Assembly (NCBI RefSeq): GCF_037892425.1
Contig: NZ_JBBKTT010000001.1
Location: 4,340,001-4,404,000 of the forward strand
From: Lacibacter sp. H375
GTDB taxonomy: Bacteria; Bacteroidota; Bacteroidia; Chitinophagales; Chitinophagaceae
Length of the DNA stretch: 64,000 nt
Reading direction: 5' to 3'
Both the position numbers and the translations under genes were made by a program. The notes under the pieces were generated by a model. The model did no database searches. It was not told the DNA's origin and saw only the letters and a list, made by a program, of their open reading frames with translations. Positions 36,289 to 44,260 of this stretch are shown piece by piece (the first letter of the stretch is position 1; each line of letters begins with the position of its first letter).

Positions 36289-36741
36289 TTATTTACAATC
36301 TGTCTTTCTTCTTGTATCAATCAGGTATTGAATTTTCCAAACTCCATTTATCCGCACAAGCTGAAATGAGTTTACTCCACAATGACTGAAGGTTCCTTTT
36401 AAATAAAACTCATACGGTGTCCATACACTTGCTAAAGCTCCATCAATATGCACTGCACCAAAACTTATACGTTCATCTGCATCACCTTTATTTGATTTTC
36501 CAACAAAAGACGCAAATTGATTGATGTTATCTGTTCGTATCATTGTTGCCCCTTCCTTTGTACGGCTGATGGTTTGCAATACAGCCCACTCAGAGAACAC
36601 ATTTTTCAATGCAACTGAATCTGCGTTTTTCATTGCTGCAAATAAATTGTTAACAACCGCCTTCACAGAATCTTCTGTGCTTTGTGCAGAAGCGTTAACA
36701 CCGATCAATATTGTTAAATAAAGCGTAAGAACGTGTTTCAT
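36289..36741 (-). CDS. Secreted NTF2-like protein
   Basis: A 150-residue protein with a signal peptide (KHVLTLYLTILIGVNASAQ). The rest has the NTF2/SnoaL-like cone fold pattern: a helix (VKAVVNNLFAAMKNADSVALKNVF), then strands, ending in NSFQLVRINGVWKIQYLIDTRR. Members bind small ligands or are lumazine-binding-like; the role is unknown. ATG at 36741 is preferred to the upstream start at 36759. It is divergent from the YPDG-repeat gene. Confidence 0.75.
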   Translation of the reverse strand: MKHVLTLYLTILIGVNASAQSTEDSVKAVVNNLFAAMKNADSVALKNVFSEWAVLQTISRTKEGATMIRTDNINQFASFVGKSNKGDADERISFGAVHIDGALASVWTPYEFYLKGTFSHCGVNSFQLVRINGVWKIQYLIDTRRKTDCK

Positions 36742-36800
36742 ACCTGTAGTTTTTGGCATTTGGCAAATAGTTTGAATTACAAGTATAAAACATACCGACT

Positions 36801-37343
36801 ATGGCAAACTTAAAATTCTACAAATGGTCAATAGCCCTGATGATGGTAGTAGCAGCTAATTCAGCATCGGCACAGATATTTCCGAGAGGAGGAGATATTT
36901 TCGGCAACCGTACAAACCGCCCGGTTGTAAGACAGGATGGTAGCCGCCAATGGCCCGACGGAACAATTCAGTATCCCGATGGTACAACTCGTTACCCCGA
37001 TGGCGCTGTTCGTTATCCTGATGGCCGTATGAGCTATCCACGTAACCAACGTAATGGAAGCTACAGCAATAATAATTGCAATCATGGCAACTTGCCTCCA
37101 GGTCAAGCCAAGAAGATTTATGGTGGTCATGCCAAGGATTATGCAAAAGGAAAGGGCAAAGGAAATAAAAAAGGCAATTGTAATCATCACCACGATGACG
37201 ACAGGGATTGGGACGACAGAAATGTAAGAACATATCCTCAGCAATATCCGCAGTATCCGAGTTATCCGCAACAACGATACCCAAACAACACACCGCAAAA
37301 CGGTGGCAAAAGACCAAGCCGTACCAGCAATCCTAACTTATAA
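36801..37343 (+). CDS. Secreted YPDG-heptad-repeat, His/Asp-rich protein
   Basis: A 180-residue protein with a signal peptide (cleavage near SASAQ, residue 25). Residues 50-80 hold four consecutive heptads of the form xYPDGxx (first copy WPDG). Residues 96-125 contain NLPPGQAKKIYGGHAKDYAKGKGKG, seen in other Bacteroidota exported proteins. Residues 127-140 are NCNHHHDDDRDWDD, a possible metal-binding stretch. A Tyr/Pro/Gln-rich tail ends it. Low complexity and repeats suggest an envelope or matrix protein. The function is not recognised. Confidence 0.65.
   Translation: MANLKFYKWSIALMMVVAANSASAQIFPRGGDIFGNRTNRPVVRQDGSRQWPDGTIQYPDGTTRYPDGAVRYPDGRMSYPRNQRNGSYSNNNCNHGNLPPGQAKKIYGGHAKDYAKGKGKGNKKGNCNHHHDDDRDWDDRNVRTYPQQYPQYPSYPQQRYPNNTPQNGGKRPSRTSNPNL
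36948..37031 (+). repeat. Four 21-base tandem repeats coding YPDG heptads
   Basis: Four in-frame units of 21 bases encode QWPDGTI, QYPDGTT, RYPDGAV and RYPDGRM. The DNA copies differ at third positions, while the YPDG core is kept, so selection acts on the protein. Confidence 0.8.
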
Positions 37344-37370
37344 TTTGTAAGTAGTAGAAGTAGAAATAAA

Positions 37371-37400
37371 AAAAGCCTCCCGATCTATCGGGAGGCTTTT
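37371..37400. terminator. Intrinsic terminator of the arginine decarboxylase gene
   Basis: Perfect 14-base arms AAAAGCCTCCCGAT/ATCGGGAGGCTTTT enclose two bases. The longest T-run is on the minus strand (speA end), but it can also end the YPDG-repeat gene. Confidence 0.82.
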
Positions 37401-37418
37401 ACTTTATATGTGCTGAGA

Positions 37419-38849
37419 TTAATATCCCAGTATCTTCAGCATGCTCTGCGCTGTTTGTTCCTTGGCATAAACCCAATCGATGAGCTTGCCGTTCTTATCG
37501 TGCCCGACAATGATGTGTTTAGGTGAAGGTATCATACAGTGCTTAATACCACCGTAACCGCTGATCTGATCCTGGTAAGCACCTGTATGGAAGAAGCCAA
37601 CATACAAAGGCTCTGTGCTGTCTCCGTTTAATTTTGGAAGGAACACTTCATTGATATGCTCTTCTGAATCATAATAATCATGACTGTCGCAGGTAATGCC
37701 ACCGAGCACCACACGCTGATAATCGTTATCCCATTTGTTGATAGGTAACATCAGGAATTTTTCACCAATGCCCCATGTGTCTGGTAAGGTAGTGATGAAT
37801 GATGAATCGATCATGTACCAATTCTCCCGGTCATTCTGTGTTTTTTGTGCAAGCACAGAATAAATATGCGCCATACTTTCACCTACTGTAAAACTTCCAA
37901 ACTCTGTATAGATATTTGGCATTGGTACACCTGCTTTCTTACAGGTTTTTTTGATGGTCGCTACAATTTCATTGATCATGAACTGGTAGTCGTATTCAAA
38001 CCCAAGTGAATGTTTTATTGGGAATCCCCCGCCGATATTGATTGAATCTAATTCAGGACATATCTTCTTCAACTGGCAATACAGGTTCACTACTTTGTTC
38101 AGCTCACTCCAGTAATAGATATCATCTTTAATTCCCTTGTTCAAAAAGATATGCAGCATCTTCAACTGGAAACGATCTTCGTTTCCCTCGATCTTGTCAA
38201 CATAAAACTCAAGAATATCTCTTGCACGAATTCCAAGACGGGATGTATAGAATGGGAAATTCGGTTCTTCTTCTGCAGCCACACGAATACCTACTTTGAA
38301 AGGTACCTTTACGGTTTTTTTATATTGCTGTAATTCCTCTTTGTTATCAAGAATGGGTGTTACATTTTTGAAACCTGTATTCAACAATTTAGCGATACGT
38401 GTGATGTAGCTCTTTTGTTTATAACCGTTACAAATGATCTGTATATCCTTATTGATCTTTTTCTTTTGGTAAAGCTTGTTGATAATTTCAATATCGTAAG
38501 CAAAAGACGTTTCAAGATGAACTTCATTCTTCAATGTTTCTTCCACCACAAAAGAGAAGTGACTGCTCTTGGTGCAATAGCAATAAAAATATTTGCCTTC
38601 ATACCTGTGCTTTTTAAAAGCAGTATCAAACATCTTCTTCGCCTTCTTGATCTGCATGCCGATCTTTGGCAGATAGGTCAGCTTCATCGGCGTACCATAC
38701 TTATCGATCAGGGCCTTCAGGTCAAGTCCATTAAACTGCAGGTAATTATTGTGTAAATGAAAATCTTCTTGCGGGAAGTTGAATGTTTGATGCACCAGGT
38801 CGGTGTACGTTTGGTTGGTCAGTGTATAACTACGTGGGTCGTTTGTCAC
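37419..38849 (-). CDS. speA: Biosynthetic arginine decarboxylase (PLP fold III)
   Basis: A 476-residue protein of the alanine racemase-fold arginine decarboxylases, which make agmatine for polyamine synthesis. Motifs are YGTPMKLTYLPKIGMQIKKA, FYCYCTKSSHFSFV with the PLP Lys, INIGGGFPIKHS, YTEFGSFTVGESM, and GGITCDSHDYY with the active-site Cys region. No ATG fits. GTG at 38849 (VTNDPRSYTLTNQ) is chosen because an exact -7 box at 38865-38872 predicts transcription only about nine bases upstream; a longer frame would run into the rplT terminator. Confidence 0.9.
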   Translation of the reverse strand: MTNDPRSYTLTNQTYTDLVHQTFNFPQEDFHLHNNYLQFNGLDLKALIDKYGTPMKLTYLPKIGMQIKKAKKMFDTAFKKHRYEGKYFYCYCTKSSHFSFVVEETLKNEVHLETSFAYDIEIINKLYQKKKINKDIQIICNGYKQKSYITRIAKLLNTGFKNVTPILDNKEELQQYKKTVKVPFKVGIRVAAEEEPNFPFYTSRLGIRARDILEFYVDKIEGNEDRFQLKMLHIFLNKGIKDDIYYWSELNKVVNLYCQLKKICPELDSINIGGGFPIKHSLGFEYDYQFMINEIVATIKKTCKKAGVPMPNIYTEFGSFTVGESMAHIYSVLAQKTQNDRENWYMIDSSFITTLPDTWGIGEKFLMLPINKWDNDYQRVVLGGITCDSHDYYDSEEHINEVFLPKLNGDSTEPLYVGFFHTGAYQDQISGYGGIKHCMIPSPKHIIVGHDKNGKLIDWVYAKEQTAQSMLKILGY

Positions 38850-38864
38850 CTTTAAAATTTTGCA

Positions 38865-38872
38865 CAAACTTA
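38865..38872 (-). promoter_or_regulatory. -7 promoter element of speA
   Basis: TAAGTTTG on the minus strand is an exact match. It places the start of transcription near 38858 and supports GTG at 38849 as start codon. Confidence 0.6.
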
Positions 38873-38971
38873 TTGTAAAAACAAATGCAGGGGCATGAAG
38901 TTTTTTTGAGGGACGCAAAGACCGGAGAAGAAGCCGCTCTCCATCAGCCGATAGTAGTAAGTAAAACAAAA

Positions 38972-39001
38972 AAAGCCCCAACATATTTCTGTTGGGGCTT
39001 T
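38972..39001 (-). terminator. Intrinsic terminator of rpmI-rplT
   Basis: Perfect 12-base arms AAAGCCCCAACA/TGTTGGGGCTTT enclose a six-base loop. TTTTTTT follows on the minus strand. Confidence 0.85.
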
Positions 39002-39019
39002 GTATAAATCAGTTGATGA

Positions 39020-39364
39020 TTATTTTACTGATGCAACCAGTTGCTTGAAGCTTTCTGGTTCGTTCATCGCTAAGTCTGCAAGGATCTTACGGTCAAGATC
39101 AATGTTTTTTGCTTTCAGCTTGTTGATGAATACAGAGTATGTTAATCCTTCTTCCCTTACTGCTGCGTTGATACGAGCGATCCAAAGCGCACGGTATTCA
39201 CGCTTTTTCAGTTTACGACCAACATAACTGTAGGTCATACCTTTTTCAACTACGTTTTTGGCAACGGTATATACGTTTTTTCGTTTGCCATAAAAACCTT
39301 TGGCTTGTTTGAGAATTCTTTTGCGGCGTTGCTTCGATGCAACTGCGTTTACTGAACGTGGCAT
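39020..39364 (-). CDS. rplT: Ribosomal protein bL20
   Basis: A 114-residue early-assembly protein of the large subunit. It starts [17 protein letters not shown] and contains [11 protein letters not shown] and [21 protein letters not shown], all conserved in bL20. In E. coli bL20 also represses its own operon by binding leader RNA. It follows rpmI by 43 bases and ends at a strong terminator. Confidence 0.98.
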   Translation of the reverse strand: MPRSVNAVASKQRRKRILKQAKGFYGKRKNVYTVAKNVVEKGMTYSYVGRKLKKREYRALWIARINAAVREEGLTYSVFINKLKAKNIDLDRKILADLAMNEPESFKQLVASVK

Positions 39365-39407
39365 ATCTTAATGTTTTTAAATTATAAATTTGGTTTACAG
39401 CTGCATC

Positions 39408-39605
39408 TTATTTAAGACGCAATAAACGTTTTACAAAGTGTACATGAGATTGTGCTACTTCTCCGTCCAGACGCATGTTACGCTTACGTTTTTTTGATTT
39501 CTTTGTGAGGATGTGACGTTTGAAACTCTTCTGATGCATGATCTTACCAGTGCCGGTTACTTTAAACCTTTTTTTGGCACTTGAGTTCGTTTTTACCTTT
39601 GGCAT
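39408..39605 (-). CDS. rpmI: Ribosomal protein bL35
   Basis: A 65-residue basic protein beginning [20 protein letters not shown], with [15 protein letters not shown] in the middle, typical of bL35. ATG at 39605 is the family start; the frame extends upstream, but those residues are not conserved. It is separated from infC by 257 bases that hold a terminator and its own promoter. Confidence 0.97.
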   Translation of the reverse strand: MPKVKTNSSAKKRFKVTGTGKIMHQKSFKRHILTKKSKKRKRNMRLDGEVAQSHVHFVKRLLRLK

Positions 39606-39713
39606 TTGAATGCTCTTTAAGAATGATACCCTGCTGGCGGCTCTGCACAGGCAGAACACTTAGGGGGCCGTTTGGGCAATACCGGCTGTTTTCAGCCTCC
39701 CGATTTGGGAGCG
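39606..39713 (-). promoter_or_regulatory. Structured leader of rpmI-rplT
   Basis: An untranslated stretch of roughly 100 bases between the predicted start and rpmI. A GGCTG/CAGCC hairpin (39684-39697) lies in it, and a CTCCC/GGGAG hairpin (39697-39711) overlaps its 5' end. It may bind bL20 for autoregulation, as known in other phyla; this is inference. Confidence 0.4.
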
Positions 39714-39721
39714 CAAATGTA
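39714..39721 (-). promoter_or_regulatory. -7 promoter element of rpmI-rplT
   Basis: TACATTTG, followed by C, is an exact match. It gives rpmI-rplT their own transcript, separate from thrS-infC. Confidence 0.6.
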
Positions 39722-39831
39722 GGCAATAACCACGAAAATACAGGGATCGAAGACAGATTTTTTATGAGCCCGTCCCCTCGTCTCATGAAATATCTCGTTC
39801 CCCGACACGACAAAAACCAATCAAACTAAAA

Positions 39832-39856
39832 AAACCGCCTCTTTCAAAGGCGGTTT
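39832..39856 (-). terminator. Intrinsic terminator after infC
   Basis: AAACCGCCT/AGGCGGTTT arms around a seven-base loop, with TTTTTTT following on the minus strand. It would split thrS-infC from rpmI-rplT unless read through. Confidence 0.78.
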
Positions 39857-39862
39857 CTGCTA

Positions 39863-40441
39863 TTATTCAGCGTTTTCTTTCTTCTTTTTCGCCGTTCTTG
39901 GCGCAATAATCATCAACATCCGCTTTCCTTCCAATTTAGGAAATCCTTCAACCTGGCCGGAATCTTTCAGACGCTCCGCAAATTTCAGCAACACGAGTTC
40001 TCCCCTTTCTTTAAACTGGATGGCACGACCTTTAAACTGTACGTAAGCCTTCACTTTATTCCCTTCTTTCAGGAAGTTCTCAGCATGTTTTGCTTTGAAA
40101 TCGAAGTCATGATCATCTGTATTCGGTGTAAAACGGATCTCTTTCAGTTCGGCCGATTTACTTTTCGACTTCATTTCCTTTTCCTTCTTCTTCTTCTCGT
40201 AAAGGAATTTATTGTAGTCAATTGCTTTACAAACAGGTGGAACCGCTTGTGGAGAGATCTCCACCAGGTCTAAACCGAGTTCCTGTGCAATTTGTAAGGC
40301 TTTTTGTGTAGGATAAACTCCCACCTCTACGTTATCACCAACCAGGCGTACTTCCGGTACACGGATCATGTGGTTGATGCGATGTTCTGGCTCTTTACGG
40401 GGAATAAAACGTCCCCTCGGAGGTCTTTGTGGAAATGCCAT
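39863..40441 (-). CDS. infC: Translation initiation factor IF-3
   Basis: A 192-residue protein that binds the 30S subunit and checks start codons. The N-domain contains RINHMIRVPEVRLVGDNVEVGV. The linker is rich in lysine (YEKKKKEKEMKSKSKS). The C-domain contains KEIRFTPNTDDHDFDFKAKHAENFL and ends with KRMLMIIAPR. The start here is an ordinary ATG, whereas E. coli infC uses AUU for autoregulation. It is 83 bases downstream of thrS. Confidence 0.97.
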   Translation of the reverse strand: MAFPQRPPRGRFIPRKEPEHRINHMIRVPEVRLVGDNVEVGVYPTQKALQIAQELGLDLVEISPQAVPPVCKAIDYNKFLYEKKKKEKEMKSKSKSAELKEIRFTPNTDDHDFDFKAKHAENFLKEGNKVKAYVQFKGRAIQFKERGELVLLKFAERLKDSGQVEGFPKLEGKRMLMIIAPRTAKKKKENAE

Positions 40442-40524
40442 ATTAATTCTGCTTCCATACCCCTTTCAGGAAGCAACTGTTCATTTGTGTTTATAATTCT
40501 CTTCAGGGGCAGAAGAGAAATTAA

Positions 40525-42456
40525 TTATTCTGATTTTCTTTCTTTGATCTCAAGTGCTGCGGCAGCTATGAATTCATCTGCATCAAATACACCCGCATCA
40601 CCTTTACCTTGTTTACGAACCGCTACTTTTCCTTCGTTCACTTCTTTCTCACCCACAACCAGCATATAAGGAACTCTTGCAAGCTCTGTATCCCTGATCT
40701 TCTTACCTATTTTTTCGCTGCGATCGTCAATCTCAGCACGAATATCTGCTTTTTTCAGTTTATTCAACAGGGTTTTTGCATAATCCATGAACTTATCACT
40801 TATGGGCAGAATTTTCACCTGCAAAGGTGCCAGCCATAACGGGAATTTGCCTGCATAATGCTCTAACAAGAAACCGATGAACCGTTCATGGGTACCCAGC
40901 GGTGCACGGTGAATGATCAACGGCACTTCCGGTTGGTTATTCTGATTCGTAAACGACAGTTTGAACTTGTTACCGCTGTTGAAATCAACCTGGTTGGTTG
41001 CAAGAGTAAACTCACGGCCAATAATACTCCATATCTGTACATCAATCTTCGGGCCGTAGAATGCCGCTTCATCCTGCACTTCAATGAATGGGATATTTGA
41101 TTCGATGAGTACCCTGCGTACCATGGCTTCTGTTTCCTGCCACAGTTCCGGTTCGTTCACATATTTCTGACCAAGCTTGGCAGGATCATGCAAACTCAAA
41201 CGCATCACATATTTATCAACACCGAATATTTTGAAATACTTCAGGTACATATCATTCACAGCACGGAATTCATCAGCAAACTGATCACGGTTGCAATAGA
41301 TATGTGCATCGTTCATGTGCAGGCAACGTACACGCATCAAACCAAACAACTCCCCACTCTGCTCATAACGGTAACAGGTACCATATTCTGCAATACGATA
41401 TGGAAGATCTTTATAGCTCTTTGGTTCAGCATCAAATATTTTATGATGATGCGGACAGTTCATCGCTTTGAGATAATATTTTTCTCCATCCATTTCCATT
41501 GGAGGAAACATACTATCTGCATAATACGGCAAGTGACCACTGGTGAGGTACATGCTTTCTTTTGCTATATGCGGAGTCACCACACGCTTGTATCCTGCTT
41601 CGCCTTCAGTTTCCTTTGCCAGCTTTTCAAGCTCTTCAATAATGATGGTACCGTTCGGCATCCATAAAGGCAAACCTTGACCAACATCATCATCCATTGT
41701 ATAAATACCTAACTCTTTACCCAACTTCCGGTGATCTCTTTTCTTTGCCTCTTCCAGCATCGCCAGGTATTCATCCAACTCTTTTTGTGAAGGGAAGGTC
41801 ACTCCATATACACGTGTCAGTTGTTTATTCTTTTCATCACCTTTCCAATAAGCACCGGCAATAGAAGTTAATTTAATTGCTTTGATAAAACCAGTATGCG
41901 GAATATGTGGCCCACGACAGAGATCAGTAAACTCACCTTGTGAATACAACGTAATGCCGCCATCTTCCAGGTTCTGTAACAGATCAAGTTTGTATTCATC
42001 ACCTTTTTCTGAGAAATAAGCAACTGCATCCTGCTTGGATATTTCTTTGCGTTGGAAAGGATTGTTCTTTTTAGCCAATTCGTTCATCTTCTTTTCCAGT
42101 ATCGCCAAATCTTCTTCACTCATTTTGCGATCGCCAAGATCCATATCGTAATAAAAGCCTTTCTCCAACGCCGGACCTACCCAGAATTTTACACCCGGGA
42201 ATAAAGATTCCACAGCCTCTGCCATAAGATGAGCACTGCTATGCCAGAACGTGTTCTTTCCTTCAGCATCATCCCACGTCAACAGTTTCAAAGAAGAATC
42301 GTCGTTAATAGGGCGAGTGAGATCCCACACTTGTCCGTTAACATTTGCGGCCAACACTTTTCTTGCTAATCCTTCGCTGATTGATTTGGCGATGTCGAGG
42401 GCTGATGCTCCTTGCTCATACTCTCTTACTGCGCCATCGGGAAAACTGATCTTCAT
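40525..42456 (-). CDS. thrS: Threonyl-tRNA synthetase
   Basis: A 643-residue class II synthetase. Domains in order are: an N-terminal TGS domain (MKISFPDGAVREYEQGASALDIA), the editing domain with HSSAHLMAEAV near residue 74, and a catalytic core with motif 2 around GLMRVRCLHMNDAHIYC. The core has zinc ligands in AMNCPHHHKIF and later HRAPLGTHERFIG. The anticodon-binding domain ends it. It heads the translation cluster; an exact -7 box lies upstream. Confidence 0.97.
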   Translation of the reverse strand: MKISFPDGAVREYEQGASALDIAKSISEGLARKVLAANVNGQVWDLTRPINDDSSLKLLTWDDAEGKNTFWHSSAHLMAEAVESLFPGVKFWVGPALEKGFYYDMDLGDRKMSEEDLAILEKKMNELAKKNNPFQRKEISKQDAVAYFSEKGDEYKLDLLQNLEDGGITLYSQGEFTDLCRGPHIPHTGFIKAIKLTSIAGAYWKGDEKNKQLTRVYGVTFPSQKELDEYLAMLEEAKKRDHRKLGKELGIYTMDDDVGQGLPLWMPNGTIIIEELEKLAKETEGEAGYKRVVTPHIAKESMYLTSGHLPYYADSMFPPMEMDGEKYYLKAMNCPHHHKIFDAEPKSYKDLPYRIAEYGTCYRYEQSGELFGLMRVRCLHMNDAHIYCNRDQFADEFRAVNDMYLKYFKIFGVDKYVMRLSLHDPAKLGQKYVNEPELWQETEAMVRRVLIESNIPFIEVQDEAAFYGPKIDVQIWSIIGREFTLATNQVDFNSGNKFKLSFTNQNNQPEVPLIIHRAPLGTHERFIGFLLEHYAGKFPLWLAPLQVKILPISDKFMDYAKTLLNKLKKADIRAEIDDRSEKIGKKIRDTELARVPYMLVVGEKEVNEGKVAVRKQGKGDAGVFDADEFIAAAALEIKERKSE

Positions 42457-42482
42457 GAACTTCGTTTGATTTTTTAGGTGGA

Positions 42483-42490
42483 CAAAGGTA
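42483..42490 (-). promoter_or_regulatory. -7 promoter element of thrS
   Basis: TACCTTTG on the minus strand is an exact match. The predicted leader is about 20 bases, too short for a T-box or an E. coli-type thrS operator. Confidence 0.6.
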
Positions 42491-42584
42491 ACGAATCATT
42501 GCTGATGGAAAATTAACAAAGCCTTTCGCCAACCCTTTTTTTTCAAATGTGTAATTTGCAGGAGTATTGAACAGAACTTACATC

Positions 42585-43628
42585 ATGAAGAAGACTCTTT
42601 TACTGGCTTTCCTTTTTTGTTCGTCCATAACCTTTGCCCAAAAGTATAGCGGACAATGGAGCGGCAGCTTTGATGCCAAAGGCGATCCCGGTGGCTCACG
42701 CACCGAATATTTCCTTGAGCTTGAAGTAAACGGCAACAAAGTGGAAGGCACTTCTACCACCTACTTTATAATTGAAGGCAAACGTTTTTATACCATCTGT
42801 GCCATTGAAGGCAACCTCGATCCACGCAGCAAAACCATTGTTGCCAAAGAAACCAAACGGGTGAAGGCGAATACACCCCAATGGTTCAAAGATTGTTTCC
42901 AGGTACATACGCTCACGTATTTTAAGAAAGGCGATACCGAAGAACTGGAAGGAAGCTGGAAAGGTGCACGTGAGGAAGATAAATGCGGCATGGGTACAAC
43001 TGTTCTTTCACGCAAGCAGTTGGTAAAAAATATCATCACTACTCCACCGCCGCAAAATAATAATACCGTGCGTACCAATCCGAAGCCGGCTCCAACCCAA
43101 CAAAAACCAACAACAAAACCAACCACTCCACCAAAAGAAAAACCGGATGTTGTAAAAACACAACCAAAGAAAGAAACGCCTGTAACAACAGGTCCGGCAA
43201 TTACAAAAGTGGATAATCAAAATGAAACAAAAACAAACTCAGAAGTAAAAGCAAACATCCCTGCACCTAAACTGCCGAATGGTTTAGAAAAACGTGAAAG
43301 CAAAGTCTTTGAAACAATTCCTATTGAAGAAGAAGATATCACGGTGAATTTATATGATAATGCAGAGATCGATGGTGATATTATTACAGTGTTATTCAAC
43401 GGCGAGGTAGTTGTTTCACAAAAAACACTGAGCGATAAACCGATTGTGGTAAAACTGAAAGCAATACGTGGAAGAGATAACACACTTACCATGTATGCAG
43501 AGAACCAGGGTCGAATACCACCCAACACAGCCATCATGCGTGTGCAGAACGGCGAACAATACCACAAAGTATTTTTAAGTGCTGATGATAAGAAGAATGG
43601 AAGTGTGGTGTTTCGGTTTAAGAGTTGA
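42585..43628 (+). CDS. Secreted two-domain protein with proline/threonine-rich linker
   Basis: A 347-residue protein with a signal peptide (KKTLLLAFLFCSSITFAQ). An N-terminal strand-rich domain (~20-150) begins KYSGQWSGSFDAKGDPGGS, like a lipocalin- or avidin-type barrel. A linker (~155-235) is rich in Pro, Thr and Lys. The C-terminal domain (~250-347) has ITVNLYDNAEIDGDIITVLFNGEVV and GNTxxMYAENQGRIPPNTA-like strands, typical of Bacteroidota exported proteins. ATG at 42585 starts the signal peptide. The function is unknown. Confidence 0.65.
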   Translation: MKKTLLLAFLFCSSITFAQKYSGQWSGSFDAKGDPGGSRTEYFLELEVNGNKVEGTSTTYFIIEGKRFYTICAIEGNLDPRSKTIVAKETKRVKANTPQWFKDCFQVHTLTYFKKGDTEELEGSWKGAREEDKCGMGTTVLSRKQLVKNIITTPPPQNNNTVRTNPKPAPTQQKPTTKPTTPPKEKPDVVKTQPKKETPVTTGPAITKVDNQNETKTNSEVKANIPAPKLPNGLEKRESKVFETIPIEEEDITVNLYDNAEIDGDIITVLFNGEVVVSQKTLSDKPIVVKLKAIRGRDNTLTMYAENQGRIPPNTAIMRVQNGEQYHKVFLSADDKKNGSVVFRFKS

Positions 43629-43686
43629 TAGATGTCTGTTCTCCTGAAAGGTACTGCATCTCTTTATTGAGAAACAACGATATTAT

Positions 43687-43724
43687 AATTAGAGAGCCTC
43701 TGCGAATGCAGAGGCTCTCTAATT
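43687..43724. terminator. Bidirectional terminator, 17-base perfect stem
   Basis: Perfect 17-base arms (core AGAGAGCCTCTGC) enclose GAAT. It lies between convergent genes ending at 43628 and 43770. T-runs are short on both sides. Confidence 0.7.
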
Positions 43725-43769
43725 ATTCACACGCTTCTCAAGATTTGAAGAGAAGTAAAAAATTAGCTA

Positions 43770-44189
43770 TTACTCCTCCTCCTTCACAAGAGGAACAGTT
43801 GAAGACTGTTCACTAAAATGCTCCCTCACCCTCATAATCATTTGCGGCTCGGTCATTTGTTCAGAACTGTCGATGGAAAATTCTTTCTGTTTAAACTGTG
43901 CATCGTCTTTCAGATGATTTTGAAATTGCTCCTGTGCATTGCCGGGTCCAAAAATGTAAATCTCTTCGTAGGCCATTAAGAGCGCCGCAACTGTTTTGTA
44001 ATATTTCAAAAGATCCGTTTGCTTCGCCTGATTTCTGGAATCCTTATCACCGGATCGGTCGTGAATCTCTGCTTCTAATTTGTCCTGGATTATGTAATCG
44101 CCTTCTTCATAGTCCGGTGCCGGACGTATCACTACTGCTTTGGTACTGTCGAGATAAACTCCGGCCACTCTTTTTTGTTGCTGCTTCAT
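43770..44189 (-). CDS. Unknown protein, possibly related to bacterial eRF1-like/translational machinery proteins
   Basis: A 139-residue soluble acidic protein. The first strand (KRVAGVYLDSTKAVVIRP) and the segment EIYIFGPGNAQEQFQNHLKDD look like the C-terminal unit of bacterial eRF1-like (baeRF or host-attachment) proteins; that likeness is weak and unverified. A glutamate-rich C-terminus (VPLVKEEE) follows. It has no signal peptide. It is a single gene in the stress-linked block. Confidence 0.5.
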   Translation of the reverse strand: MKQQQKRVAGVYLDSTKAVVIRPAPDYEEGDYIIQDKLEAEIHDRSGDKDSRNQAKQTDLLKYYKTVAALLMAYEEIYIFGPGNAQEQFQNHLKDDAQFKQKEFSIDSSEQMTEPQMIMRVREHFSEQSSTVPLVKEEE

Positions 44190-44260
44190 GTAGTTATTTA
44201 TTTTAAAATACTATCGTTAAGAATTGTGATAGCACATTGCGCCCTTGATGGAAAAAAAAT

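Noticed and set aside
36856-37317. Two long minus-strand frames opposite the YPDG-repeat gene
   Set aside because: Their cysteine- and histidine-rich content is the antisense image of the repeats, and the plus-strand frame has a signal peptide.
39562-39813. An 83-codon minus-strand frame upstream of rpmI
   Set aside because: It overlaps the rpmI start and covers the promoter and leader hairpins. Its residues match no family.
42457-42584. T-box or thrS operator leader
   Set aside because: The predicted leader is about 20 bases, too short for either structure.
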